This document shows, one piece after another, positions 46,014-54,137 of a stretch of 64,000 nt of DNA. This DNA comes from DASZIT01 sp963770635 (GTDB lineage: Bacteria; Actinomycetota; Acidimicrobiia; Acidimicrobiales; RAAP-2): contig CAVYQI010000007.1 in NCBI GenBank assembly GCA_963770635.1, positions 124,001 to 188,000 on the forward strand. Reading direction: 5' to 3'. Position 1 is the first letter of the stretch; every line of letters begins with the position of its first letter. The translations under genes were made by a program, and so were the position numbers. The notes below the pieces were generated by a model that worked only from the letters and a program-made list of their open reading frames with translations, was not told the DNA's origin and searched no databases.

Positions 46014-46745
46014 GTGGCCCTCCAGGATGAGATCCGAGCGTGGTGGGACGAGGACGCTGCCACCTATGACAACTCGGCCACCCACCGTCCCCGCCACCCC
46101 GCCGAGCGAGCCGCGTGGACGGCGGCACTCGCCCGGTTGCTGCCGGCTCCGCCGTCGCGGGTGCTCGATTGCGGGGCGGGTACCGGTTTCCTCAGCCTGA
46201 TCGCCGCGAGGCTGGGCCACGACGTAACGGCCGTCGATCTGTCGGGACGGATGCTGGCCAAGCTCCAGGAGGCTGCGGTCCGGGAGGGCCTGGCCATCAA
46301 GACGGAGGAGGGACCCGCGGACGCGGTGCCGGCCGGCCGCTACGACGTGGTGATGGAGCGCCATCTGCTCTGGACCCTGCCCGATCCCGAGGCGGCGCTG
46401 GAGGCCTGGAGGACTGCGGTGGTGGCCGGCGGGCGGCTCATCTCGATCGGGCATATGCGGGAGTCGCCGGGCCGGGCCCGGGTTCGCCGAGGGCTCCACC
46501 AATGGCAGGGGCGGGCGCCCGACCACCACAGCGAGTATCCCCGCACCATCCGGGCTGCCCTCCCGCTCGCCAACGCCAGCATGGATCCGTCCCTTTCGGT
46601 GGAGATTGCCATGCGGGCGGGCTGGCAGGCACCGCGGCTCGAGCGCCTCCGAGACGTGGAGTGGGCGGAACTGCTGTCGGTTTCTCGGCTCGAGGGCCTC
46701 CTCGGGGTCCCGCCCAGGTATGCCGTCGTCGCCGGCAATCCCTGA
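46014..46745 (+). CDS. Class I SAM-dependent methyltransferase
   Basis: 243 residues from GTG 46014, probably co-transcribed with the AttH-like gene. Motif I VLDCGAGTGFLSLIAA, motif II VTAVDLSGRML, then the RYDVVMERHLLWTLPDPEAALEAW block, as in UbiE/MenG-like methyltransferases. Acceptor unknown. Confidence 0.82.
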   Translation: MALQDEIRAWWDEDAATYDNSATHRPRHPAERAAWTAALARLLPAPPSRVLDCGAGTGFLSLIAARLGHDVTAVDLSGRMLAKLQEAAVREGLAIKTEEGPADAVPAGRYDVVMERHLLWTLPDPEAALEAWRTAVVAGGRLISIGHMRESPGRARVRRGLHQWQGRAPDHHSEYPRTIRAALPLANASMDPSLSVEIAMRAGWQAPRLERLRDVEWAELLSVSRLEGLLGVPPRYAVVAGNP

Positions 46746-46788
46746 AGCCATTTGCCCTGGCCTGTCTCACCAATGGGAGACTGATCCG

Positions 46789-47196
46789 GTGCGCACCATT
46801 CTCAACGTGCTGTGGCTGGTGCTGTCGGGGTTCTGGCTGGCGGTGAGTTACGCACTGGCCGGCGTCATCATGTGCGTGCTCATCATCACCATCCCGTTCG
46901 GCATCGCCTCCTTCCGTCTCGCCGCCTTCGTGCTGTGGCCCTTTGGCCGGACCGTGGTCCGACGACCGGACGCCGGCGCGGCGTCGACGATCGGAAATGT
47001 GCTCTGGTTCGTGCTCTTCGGCCTGTGGATCGCCATTTCCCATGTCATCCTCGGCGCCCTTCTCTGCGTGACGATCATCGGGATCCCGCTCGGAATCGGG
47101 AACTTCAAACTGGCGGCGGTGGCCATCGCCCCCCTCGGCAAGGACATCGTCCTGACCAGCGACCCCCGCGCCGCGCTCGGCACTGTCTCCTTCTGA
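46789..47196 (+). CDS. YccF-family inner-membrane protein
   Basis: 135 residues from GTG 46789, which follows GGGAG; the frame opens at 46606 with unrelated sequence. Two tandem YccF domains, each a membrane helix pair with the motif TIPFGIASFRLAAFVLWPFGR / GIPLGIGNFKLAAVAIAPLGK. Length and repeats match the family. Function unknown; typical of envelope genes. Confidence 0.85.
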   Translation: MRTILNVLWLVLSGFWLAVSYALAGVIMCVLIITIPFGIASFRLAAFVLWPFGRTVVRRPDAGAASTIGNVLWFVLFGLWIAISHVILGALLCVTIIGIPLGIGNFKLAAVAIAPLGKDIVLTSDPRAALGTVSF

Positions 47197-47241
47197 TTAC
47201 CCCGGAAGGGGGAGCGAAAGTCCGTTGGCACATTCCCGGTC

Positions 47242-48987
47242 ATGGCCGTGGCCGTCGCCTACGCTCTCGATGGGTCCCCACGGGCCCGAGCTGAGGGGGT
47301 GATCAGCGTCGGCGACCGACATGGCCCACCGCGCAAACCGAGTTCGCGGCTACGTGGGCGCTTGATCCCGGCCGCCGTCGCTATGGTCGTGCTCGCCATC
47401 GCCGTCTGGCCGCCGGGGGCATGGGCGGCGCCGCCCTCCACCACGCCGCGGGCGACCCCCCCGCTCAACATCGGGGGAACATTCACCTGGCAGGACTCCA
47501 CCACAAGCGTTTCTGGCAACTTCACCGGGAGCCTCGTCCTCTTCCCTCGAATCGCGCAGGTGACCTGCAATGCCGGGGCGGCGGTCGATACCTCCCACCC
47601 ACAGGGGTCCACCGCCCCTGGCGGCCCGCCGCACCCGGGCTTGATCGTGCCCTTCCCCTTCAGCGCGCCGGGCGCCGGTCACCCGCTGGCCGCCTATATC
47701 GACATCACCAGCTATCACGGGCCCGGTACGTACACCAACACCTCGTTCGCCCACCAGACCTATGCCTACCCGGCCGGTGTCCACTATCAGACCAGTCCGG
47801 CCGACAACCCCGGCACCGCATGGTCGATCACCATGGCTTCGGACGGCTCTGGCCGCCTCATCTACTCGGGGCCGGCCCAGGACTCCGGTCCACTGGGGCC
47901 GAAGATCCAGATCAACTTCAGCATGATCTGGCAATGTGACGATGCAGCCACGCCGGTCGGGGCCGCACCGGTCCGCCCGGGCGCCTCGACCACCACCAGC
48001 GAAGGACTGCCGCTGCCACCGGTCCCTGGGCGCAACGGCCATCTGAATGGCGTCTCGGTGCTGCTCGACGCCGCCGTGGTCGTCCTGGTCCTGGCGGTGT
48101 TCGGCGGACTGGGTGGCTGGCTCTGGCGTCGCCGTCGTCGACGCCGTCCCGCCTGCACGTGCTCCGGTCACCTCGTCATCAGCGGGAAAGACAACCTGAC
48201 GGTGTGCGAGTGCTCGCATCTCAGCTGGAGGCTGATCGTCGTCTCCCGTACCGCCGTCCATCTCGTCGCCAGCGCTCCCGATGGACGCGACGCCTTTGCT
48301 CGCCAATATGAAGCACAGTTGATCACCGAGTGTGAGGGAGGGGTCGATCTCCAACCGACCATCTACGACTGGTCGCTGAAGGCCACCGGGGTGTCTGTAG
48401 TGCTCAACGTGGCCGCAACCCAGGTGGGAACCTGCGGGGACGGTTCGACGTGCGTGGTAGCCGAGCATGGCACCTTCCCCATCGGGCTCCGGGCGCGACC
48501 CTGTCAGGTGGCAGTGGTGATCGCCGACCATCATGGAATCCTCCAGGTAAACCACGCGGCCATGCGGATCACGTGCGGCGAGTACGACAGCATCTTCGAC
48601 TACGGGCCCTCCGTGACCGTCAGGCTCCTGAACATCGCCGGCTGCCCCGGGGTGGTCGAGTGCCACACCTCGGCGACTCCCGATGAGAGTCTCGGCAACG
48701 ACCTCCACGGCTTCGAACCCGGAGTCGACCTCCGTGTCTACAAGCTTCCCAACGTGACCTGTGCGATGTGCGACGGGTTGCGGACGTACTGGCTCGGGCT
48801 GATGGCATCTCCGGGCACCTACAACGTGGCGACCAACAACTGCGTCACGCACGTAGCCGAAGCCCTCGCCGCGGTGGGCTACCCGCCGCTCACCGATACC
48901 GGGCATGACCCCGTGAGCCCCACCGCGCTGGAACGGATGCTCTCCGAACAAGGCGTTCAGCCAGAACCCCTCCCGGTGCCGCGATGA
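47242..48987 (+). CDS. Membrane protein with outer beta domain and papain/NlpC-like tail (unfamiliar)
   Basis: 581 residues if started at ATG 47242; a GTG at 47299 after GAGGG is an alternative. Order: signal helix (47-62), extracytoplasmic beta-rich domain (75-235), membrane helix (about 276-295) followed by RRRRRR, a Cys-rich inner domain (CTCSGHLVISGKDNLTVCEC...), and a C-terminal part with DLHGFEPG (His489) and YNVATNNCVTHVAEAL (Cys534), the His/Asn-Cys spacing of permuted papain-like (DUF4105/PPPDE-like) peptidases. I infer a cysteine-peptidase fold but cannot confirm it. Overlaps the next gene by 4 nt (ATGA). Family not recognised. Confidence 0.6.
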   Translation: MAVAVAYALDGSPRARAEGVISVGDRHGPPRKPSSRLRGRLIPAAVAMVVLAIAVWPPGAWAAPPSTTPRATPPLNIGGTFTWQDSTTSVSGNFTGSLVLFPRIAQVTCNAGAAVDTSHPQGSTAPGGPPHPGLIVPFPFSAPGAGHPLAAYIDITSYHGPGTYTNTSFAHQTYAYPAGVHYQTSPADNPGTAWSITMASDGSGRLIYSGPAQDSGPLGPKIQINFSMIWQCDDAATPVGAAPVRPGASTTTSEGLPLPPVPGRNGHLNGVSVLLDAAVVVLVLAVFGGLGGWLWRRRRRRRPACTCSGHLVISGKDNLTVCECSHLSWRLIVVSRTAVHLVASAPDGRDAFARQYEAQLITECEGGVDLQPTIYDWSLKATGVSVVLNVAATQVGTCGDGSTCVVAEHGTFPIGLRARPCQVAVVIADHHGILQVNHAAMRITCGEYDSIFDYGPSVTVRLLNIAGCPGVVECHTSATPDESLGNDLHGFEPGVDLRVYKLPNVTCAMCDGLRTYWLGLMASPGTYNVATNNCVTHVAEALAAVGYPPLTDTGHDPVSPTALERMLSEQGVQPEPLPVPR

Positions 48988-49328
48988 GCGTGCCGAGCCC
49001 GACGCCAGGCAGCGGCCCGTGTCACGAGTGCGGCCGCCCAGCCGACGAGGTCTGCGAGGTCTGTCTCCGGCCCACGTGCGCCACCGACTACGCCGAGCGT
49101 GACCATCTGGGACTGTGCCAATGTTGCGCCCGTGAGATCGATGCAAGCACCCTGACCCTGCGCACCTGGCCCCATCGGTTGCGTGCCCCCTTCCCCGTCG
49201 TTCCGACCTCTCCAGCGCAGTCGCAGCGGACATCGCCACCCGTCTCGGAATTTAGGCTGCAGGACGGCCCAGTCATCTTGCCTACGGAACCAGAGCCAAG
49301 CGATCCGGACACCCAAGGACCGGCCTAG
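48984..49328 (+). CDS. Small Zn-finger protein coupled to the membrane protein
   Basis: 114 residues. The N-terminal half is a B-box/RING-like Zn site: CHECGRPADEVCEVCLRPTC ... HLGLCQCCARE; eight Cys plus His in CxxC pairs. The rest is low-complexity Pro/Ser-rich. The ATG shares bases with the stop of the membrane protein gene (ATGA), which indicates obligatory co-translation. Probably a partner or regulator of the upstream protein. Confidence 0.65.
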   Translation: MSVPSPTPGSGPCHECGRPADEVCEVCLRPTCATDYAERDHLGLCQCCAREIDASTLTLRTWPHRLRAPFPVVPTSPAQSQRTSPPVSEFRLQDGPVILPTEPEPSDPDTQGPA

Positions 49329-49406
49329 CCGCGCTTTGGCAGCACAAGAAAGCCGCGCTTTTCGGTTGCATTGAGGTCATGGCTGATGAAGTCGTACGCT
49401 GGAGCG

Positions 49407-50933
49407 ATGACGGAGGGCAGTTCAGGCTCGGAGGTACTCGAACGGGTAGGTCGCCGGCTCCATCTCCGCATCACGACGGCCCACTTCACCGGCGCCCTGC
49501 TGGCGGTCGGGTCGGGCGCGCTGACCAGCGCCAACATCCGGGGTCAACATGGCTTCGGACGAGTTGACCTGATCACCCTGGCTGTCTACCTGCCGCTCAG
49601 CATGGTGCTGGCGGGTTGGACGTTTGGCCGTCGGACCAGGAAGGTCACCACCTGGATGGTCGAGGAACGTCCACCGACGACCGCCGAGCAACGTTCTACC
49701 CTTGGCCTGCCCTTGTACCTGGCGGCCGGGTCCATGCTCTTGTGGATCGGCGCGGCGATCATCTGGGCAGTGCTGACCATCCTCACTCATCACGATGGCG
49801 CCTATACGGTCCGGGTCGCCCTCTCGATCCTCCTCGGCGGCCTCACCGCCTGTGGCTTGACCTACCTGCTGGTCGAATGGACCATCCGGCCGATCACCGC
49901 TCGGGCCCTGGCCGGCAACGTCCCTGAAGGCGTGATCGCCCCCGGCGTCCGGACCAAGCTGCTGCTCTCGTGGGCCGTAGGCGCCGACGTCTTCCTGCTG
50001 ATGATCGGGCTCAGTTTCGTCGGCCGCCCTGCCGACGAACCGCCGAGCGCCGTCGCCATCTGGTTCATCATCATCGCGGGACTCGTAGCCGGATCACTGG
50101 TGGTCTACGTGGCTACCCGCTCGCTGGTCAACCCGCTGCTCGAGCTGCGACAGGCGGTCGGGAAGGTTCAGCGGGGCGATCTGGATGTGAAGCTCGACGT
50201 GAATGACGGAGGCGAACTCGGACTGCTTCAAGCCGGCGTCAACCAGATGGTCCTGGGCCTCCGCGAGCGGCGCACTCTCCAAGACCTCTTCGGGCGGCAT
50301 GTCGGGGAGGAAGTTGCCCGCCAGGCCCTCGAACAGGGAGAGGTCGCGCTGGGAGGCGAGCGCCGGGAGGTGGGCATCATCTTCGTCGATGTCATCGGTT
50401 CGACCAACCTCGCCCAGAGCCGGCCTCCCGAGGCGGTGGTGGAGCTGTTGAACCAATTCTTTGCCACCGTAGTGGAGGTCGTCGCCGCCGAAGGTGGTTG
50501 GGTCAACAAGTTCGAGGGCGACGGCGCCCTCTGCGTCTTCGGGGCCCCGGTGTCCCAGAGCGATTTCGCCGTCCGGGCGCTACGGGCGGCGAGGGTCCTC
50601 CGGCGGGAGCTGCTCGGCCTGGCCGCCGCCAACCCCGAACTGGACGCGGCCATCGGGGTCTCCGCCGGCAGCGTGGTGGCAGGAAACATCGGGGATGAGC
50701 GGCGCTACGAATACACGGTCATCGGGACACCGGTCAATGAGGCAGCCCGATTGACCGACGAAGCCAAGCACCGGCTGGGCCGGGTCCTGGCCAGCGAGGA
50801 AGCGGTGTCCCGCGCCGGCGCCGAAGCCAGGTCCTGGCTGGTGTCCGGAGAACTCCAGCTACGCGGCATCAGCGAAGCGGTCCTGGTCTACGAACCGGCC
50901 GGAGGGATCGAGATCCGCCAGCCCGTGCGCTGA
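49407..50933 (+). CDS. Class III adenylate cyclase with six membrane helices and HAMP domain
   Basis: 508 residues from ATG 49407 (the longer TTG start at 49371 adds 12 residues without a clear benefit). Six helices (30-240), a HAMP domain (about 250-305, SLVNPLLELRQAVGKVQRGDLDVKLDVNDGGELG), then a catalytic domain (about 325-490) with EVGIIFVDVIGSTNLA (metal Asp), NKFEGDGALCVFG (Lys and Asp) and RRYEYTVIGTPVNEAARL. Layout matches mycobacterial Rv3645-type enzymes. Product is cAMP by family, though Thr replaces the usual Asp at the purine-specifying site. It follows the Zn-finger gene by 78 nt. Confidence 0.86.
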   Translation: MTEGSSGSEVLERVGRRLHLRITTAHFTGALLAVGSGALTSANIRGQHGFGRVDLITLAVYLPLSMVLAGWTFGRRTRKVTTWMVEERPPTTAEQRSTLGLPLYLAAGSMLLWIGAAIIWAVLTILTHHDGAYTVRVALSILLGGLTACGLTYLLVEWTIRPITARALAGNVPEGVIAPGVRTKLLLSWAVGADVFLLMIGLSFVGRPADEPPSAVAIWFIIIAGLVAGSLVVYVATRSLVNPLLELRQAVGKVQRGDLDVKLDVNDGGELGLLQAGVNQMVLGLRERRTLQDLFGRHVGEEVARQALEQGEVALGGERREVGIIFVDVIGSTNLAQSRPPEAVVELLNQFFATVVEVVAAEGGWVNKFEGDGALCVFGAPVSQSDFAVRALRAARVLRRELLGLAAANPELDAAIGVSAGSVVAGNIGDERRYEYTVIGTPVNEAARLTDEAKHRLGRVLASEEAVSRAGAEARSWLVSGELQLRGISEAVLVYEPAGGIEIRQPVR

Positions 50934-50953
50934 GCCAGTTCGAGGGCCGCGAC

Positions 50954-51580
50954 TCAGGCGCGGCCGGCGAGGATGGTCAGACCTTCCCCGGTGAGCTCAC
51001 TGTCAGCACCGGTGCGGCCGGTCATGGCCATGATCAACGAGATCAGCGGGCCCGAGACTTCGGGGCCGTCACCCCAGACCCAGTCGCTGTCGGTGGCGTT
51101 CAGCTTGAGGCCGGCGATCCGTCGCTTGGCACCCAGGAGGATGTTGGTCTTCTTGTAGTTGTCGGCCAAGGCCACCAGGGCCGCTTCCGGAGCCCGATGC
51201 TGCAGCCCCAGCGGGCGGCGGATGTCTTCACCGTGAACGATGATCTCACCGAGCATGGCCATCACTGGAGCCGGCGGGTGGTTGGTGGTGGTGGTCCGGG
51301 CCTGGATGCGCCGGATCAGCTCGTCGGGACCGATGGCGCCCAAGCGCTTGGCCGCCCGATCGGTGAAGACGTCGAATTTGAACCCGGCAGAGATCAGTTC
51401 CTTGTAGAAGTTCACCGGCGTCTGTTCGGCGGCGGCGAGAATGTGTCCGGTCGCCTCCTGCACCGTCCACCCTTCGCACAGGGAGGGGGCGGCCCACTGG
51501 TCGCTGGACAGGGCGGTCAGGGTCTCCACCATCTGGGCCCGCTCACCGTGGATGTATTTCCAGGTCTCTTGCGACTTCAT
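50954..51580 (-). CDS. Mycothiol-dependent maleylpyruvate isomerase-fold (MDMPI/DinB-like) protein
   Basis: 208 residues; ATG 51580 follows AAGGAGGG. Starts with the family pattern ERAQMVETLTALSSDQWAAPSLCEGWTVQEATGHILA and has the metal His in EIIVHGEDIRRPLGL. Members bind a divalent metal in a DinB four-helix bundle and may use mycothiol in isomerisation or conjugation. The true substrate cannot be inferred. Confidence 0.82.
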   Translation of the reverse strand: MKSQETWKYIHGERAQMVETLTALSSDQWAAPSLCEGWTVQEATGHILAAAEQTPVNFYKELISAGFKFDVFTDRAAKRLGAIGPDELIRRIQARTTTTNHPPAPVMAMLGEIIVHGEDIRRPLGLQHRAPEAALVALADNYKKTNILLGAKRRIAGLKLNATDSDWVWGDGPEVSGPLISLIMAMTGRTGADSELTGEGLTILAGRA

Positions 51581-51648
51581 TGGATGCCCTCCTTTCCCTG
51601 CCGGCCCGGTTCAAGCTACCGCCCGGCCGGGAATTTTGCCGTCCGGAA

Positions 51649-52041
51649 TCAGACCGAGCGAACCGCGTCGACCTCCCAGTAGGCGCGCAGGGCGGCAATC
51701 TTTCCCTCCGGCGATGCGCGGTAGGTGTAGACCCCGTCCACTTCCACCGCCGAGCCTCCGGCGAACATGATCCGGATTACCCCGACATTGGCGGCTTCGT
51801 CGCCACACAGGAACGACTGGTGAATGGTGAACTTGATCGACTCATTGGCGGCGATCACATTGTCGTAGAAGGCAGCGATGGCCTCAGGCCCGCGATGGCC
51901 CTTCCCCTCCGGATCGAACACCGATGGCCCGATCGGGTCCTGGACGACCGCATCCTCGGCGAAGAGGGCGAGCCACGCCTCCCGGTCGTGAACCTCCACC
52001 GCCGCCATCGAGGCTTTTCCCAGATCCTGGGCTGTCGTCAT
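51649..52041 (-). CDS. SnoaL/NTF2-like protein (ketosteroid-isomerase fold)
   Basis: 130 residues from ATG 52041, whose ATG overlaps the stop of the upstream LLM gene (ATGA). NTF2 fold: AVEVHDREAWLALFAEDAVVQDPIG, IAAFYDNVIAANESIKFTIHQ and VEVDGVYTYRASPEGKIAALRAYW. Family members catalyse isomerisation or hydration or only bind ligands. Third and last gene of the operon. Confidence 0.78.
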   Translation of the reverse strand: MTTAQDLGKASMAAVEVHDREAWLALFAEDAVVQDPIGPSVFDPEGKGHRGPEAIAAFYDNVIAANESIKFTIHQSFLCGDEAANVGVIRIMFAGGSAVEVDGVYTYRASPEGKIAALRAYWEVDAVRSV

Positions 52042-52913
52042 GCGTCCACCTTTCTGATCACCTGGTCGGCGAAGCGATTGAGGTTGTCCAGCTTTGCCTG
52101 CAGTGTTTCGGTGTCGGGCCCGACCGCGTACGGCCACCGGAACCCGACGATGACGTCGGTGACCCCCTGGTCTTCGAGACGGCGGATTCCGTCTACCGAG
52201 AACGCCTCCATCGAGATCACATGGACTTCGAAGGTTCGATCGGCGTTTCCTTCCTCTTGGCGGATGCGGGCCAGTTGTTCGAGCAGTCCGGGGAGATCGG
52301 CCGGGTCACCCCCGCCGTGCATCCACCCGTCGGCTCTAGCCGCCCGCCGGAGGGCGGCCGGAGCGTGGCCGCCGACCAGAATCGGGATCGGCTGGGTGGG
52401 CGTGGGCGAGATCTTGACCGACGGCAGGTCGTAGGCCTCGCCGTGGTGACTGAAATAACCGCCGGCGGACAGCCCGCGGACGATGGCGATGGCCTCATCC
52501 ATCCGGCGTCCACGGCCCTCCCAGGGGACACCGGTCTGTTGGTAGTCCTCCGGCCACGGGCTGGAGCCGACTCCGAGGGACAGCCGGTTGTCGGTCATCA
52601 CCGCCACCGACGAGGCCTGCTTGGCCACCAGCAGGGGGTGGCGCATCGGAAGCTTCAAGACAAAGGTGATGAACCGGATCCGCTCGGTCACCGCGCCCAT
52701 GGCCGGGATCAGCGAGAACGGTTCGATGAACGGCTTGTCCTCCAGGAACTCCCGGGTGTGGTCGGGGGAGAACGGGTAGGTCGAATCGGACACCTCGGGG
52801 TAGCAGATGCTGTCCGGCACCACCATGCCGTCGTAACCGGCGTCCTCGACGGCCCGGGCCAACGGCAGGTACATGCTGGGGTCGATCATCGACTCGGCGT
52901 AGGAGAATCGCAT
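52038..52913 (-). CDS. LLM-class F420-dependent oxidoreductase
   Basis: 291 residues from ATG 52913, where the A of the preceding gene's TGA is also the A of ATG. Luciferase-like fold: MRFSYAESMIDPSMYLPLARAVEDAGYDGMVVPDS, NRLSLGVGSSPWPEDYQQTGVPWEGRGRRMDEAIAIVRGLSAGGYF and PIPILVGGHAPAALRRAARADGWM, all F420-dependent hallmarks. Middle gene of a tightly overlapping trio. Likely reduces an oxidised lipid- or xenobiotic-derived substrate. Confidence 0.85.
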   Translation of the reverse strand: MRFSYAESMIDPSMYLPLARAVEDAGYDGMVVPDSICYPEVSDSTYPFSPDHTREFLEDKPFIEPFSLIPAMGAVTERIRFITFVLKLPMRHPLLVAKQASSVAVMTDNRLSLGVGSSPWPEDYQQTGVPWEGRGRRMDEAIAIVRGLSAGGYFSHHGEAYDLPSVKISPTPTQPIPILVGGHAPAALRRAARADGWMHGGGDPADLPGLLEQLARIRQEEGNADRTFEVHVISMEAFSVDGIRRLEDQGVTDVIVGFRWPYAVGPDTETLQAKLDNLNRFADQVIRKVDA

Positions 52914-53281
52914 CAGGTGTGACTCCATTCGATGTGGGCGGCAACCGCGCCGTCGCTGGCGATCCACCCCTTCGAGGCGGCGAACTCGATCATGGACGCG
53001 AAGTTGGCTTCCCATTCGACCGGGAGTGGGTGCCCGGCATCCGACGCCGCCTGCCGGGCCAGGATCCTTACGTTGTCAGGCGGGATGAAGACGGTCCCAT
53101 CGGCATCCAGCCGGCCGAGGGCATGATTGCGCAGCGCGGCGGCGAGGGCATCGAGGGCGGCCGGCGACGGCCCCCCCGCCACATCGCGACGGGGAGCTAC
53201 CGCTCGGACGGCAAAGTGCGCCATGTCGTCCGGCTGGTGGAGGACGACGCCTGCCGTTCCCAGGTCAACCACCACTTCCAT
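52913..53281 (-). CDS. Conserved protein of unknown function
   Basis: 122 residues. Starts MEVVVDLGTAGVVLHQPDDMAHFAVRAV and carries the conserved-looking ALDALAAALRNHALGRLDADGTVFIPPDNVRILA, with no recognised motif. Its stop overlaps the start of the F420 oxidoreductase by one base, so it is the first gene of a translationally coupled trio and probably serves the same pathway. Confidence 0.62.
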   Translation of the reverse strand: MEVVVDLGTAGVVLHQPDDMAHFAVRAVAPRRDVAGGPSPAALDALAAALRNHALGRLDADGTVFIPPDNVRILARQAASDAGHPLPVEWEANFASMIEFAASKGWIASDGAVAAHIEWSHT

Positions 53282-53400
53282 CCATCCCCCCGATCCGAGT
53301 CCACTGGTTACCGCAGGGGACCCTACAACAGGGCGTTGTCGAACTCGGGCGCCAGCCCGTTTGAGGCGACCTCGGGTAGCAATTGTGCAATCGTGGGACC

Positions 53401-53658
53401 GTGACCCAAAAGATCGGGCTGCGCGAGCTCCGGCAGAACGCCAGCGAAATCGTCCGGGAAGTGGAGGCAGGCGAGACCTTCGACGTCACCGTCTCCGGTC
53501 GTCTGGCGGCCCGGTTGGTACCCGCCCTGAGATCCCGGTCGCACCGGCTCGAGGAGATAGCCGACCTGTGGGACGGGGAGAACGATCCCACCTTCTTCGA
53601 CGACCTCGACCAGCCCGTCGGTCCGGTGGTCATTGATCCTCACGGCCCGTCTTCATGA
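53401..53658 (+). CDS. Antitoxin of the Phd/YefM family
   Basis: 85 residues from GTG 53401. N-terminal DNA-binding fold: KIGLRELRQNASEIVREVEAGETFDVTVSGRLAARLVPA, a textbook Phd/YefM pattern; the C-terminal acidic tail (DLWDGENDPTFFDDLDQP) is the toxin-binding part. An inverted repeat ATTG-TG-CAAT at 53382-53391, next to the start, may be its operator. Overlaps the toxin by 4 nt (ATGA). Confidence 0.85.
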   Translation: MTQKIGLRELRQNASEIVREVEAGETFDVTVSGRLAARLVPALRSRSHRLEEIADLWDGENDPTFFDDLDQPVGPVVIDPHGPSS

Positions 53659-54038
53659 AAGCGGTCATGGACTCCTCGATCATCGTCTCGGCTGACCCGC
53701 CTCCCTTCGGCGACGACGACCTCTACGTCACCGCGGTCACCTTCGCCGAGCTGCACGCCGGGGTGTTGCTGGCGTCCAATGACGCCGATCGGGCCAGGCG
53801 CCTTCGCCGATTGACCAAACTGACGGCACTCTACGATCCCCTGCCTCTCGATGCCGGGGTGGCCATCGCCTATGGCCGCATCAACGCCGAGCTGGCAAGG
53901 AGGAACGACCGGCGGCGAGCGGGACCGATGGGTCTCCTCATCGCCGCCACGGCTCTGTCCAACGGATGCCGGCTCTATACCCGCAAGGTTGGGGAATTCC
54001 ACGGACTCGAAGACGTCTTGGAGGTGATCGAAGTATGA
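53655..54038 (+). CDS. VapC-like PIN-domain toxin, possibly degenerate
   Basis: 127 residues. PIN ribonuclease of the VapC type: MDSSIIV (Asp6), VTFAELHAGV (Glu32), LLIAATAL and a final LYTRKVGEF. The third acidic residue expected before LLIAA is replaced (PMGLLIAA, Gly93), and the last motif has Lys and Glu in place of Asn and Asp. Three or four acidic residues are usually needed to hold Mg, so catalysis may be weak or lost. ATG overlaps the antitoxin stop (ATGA). Confidence 0.8.
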   Translation: MKAVMDSSIIVSADPPPFGDDDLYVTAVTFAELHAGVLLASNDADRARRLRRLTKLTALYDPLPLDAGVAIAYGRINAELARRNDRRRAGPMGLLIAATALSNGCRLYTRKVGEFHGLEDVLEVIEV

Positions 54039-54137
54039 GCGGCGTGAACATTCCGCCGGCGATCGAACCTGGGCTCCCCAGCCGCTGTATCGCGGTCGGT
54101 TCGGACGTCTACCAGCCAGAAAGGTCATACTTCCCGC

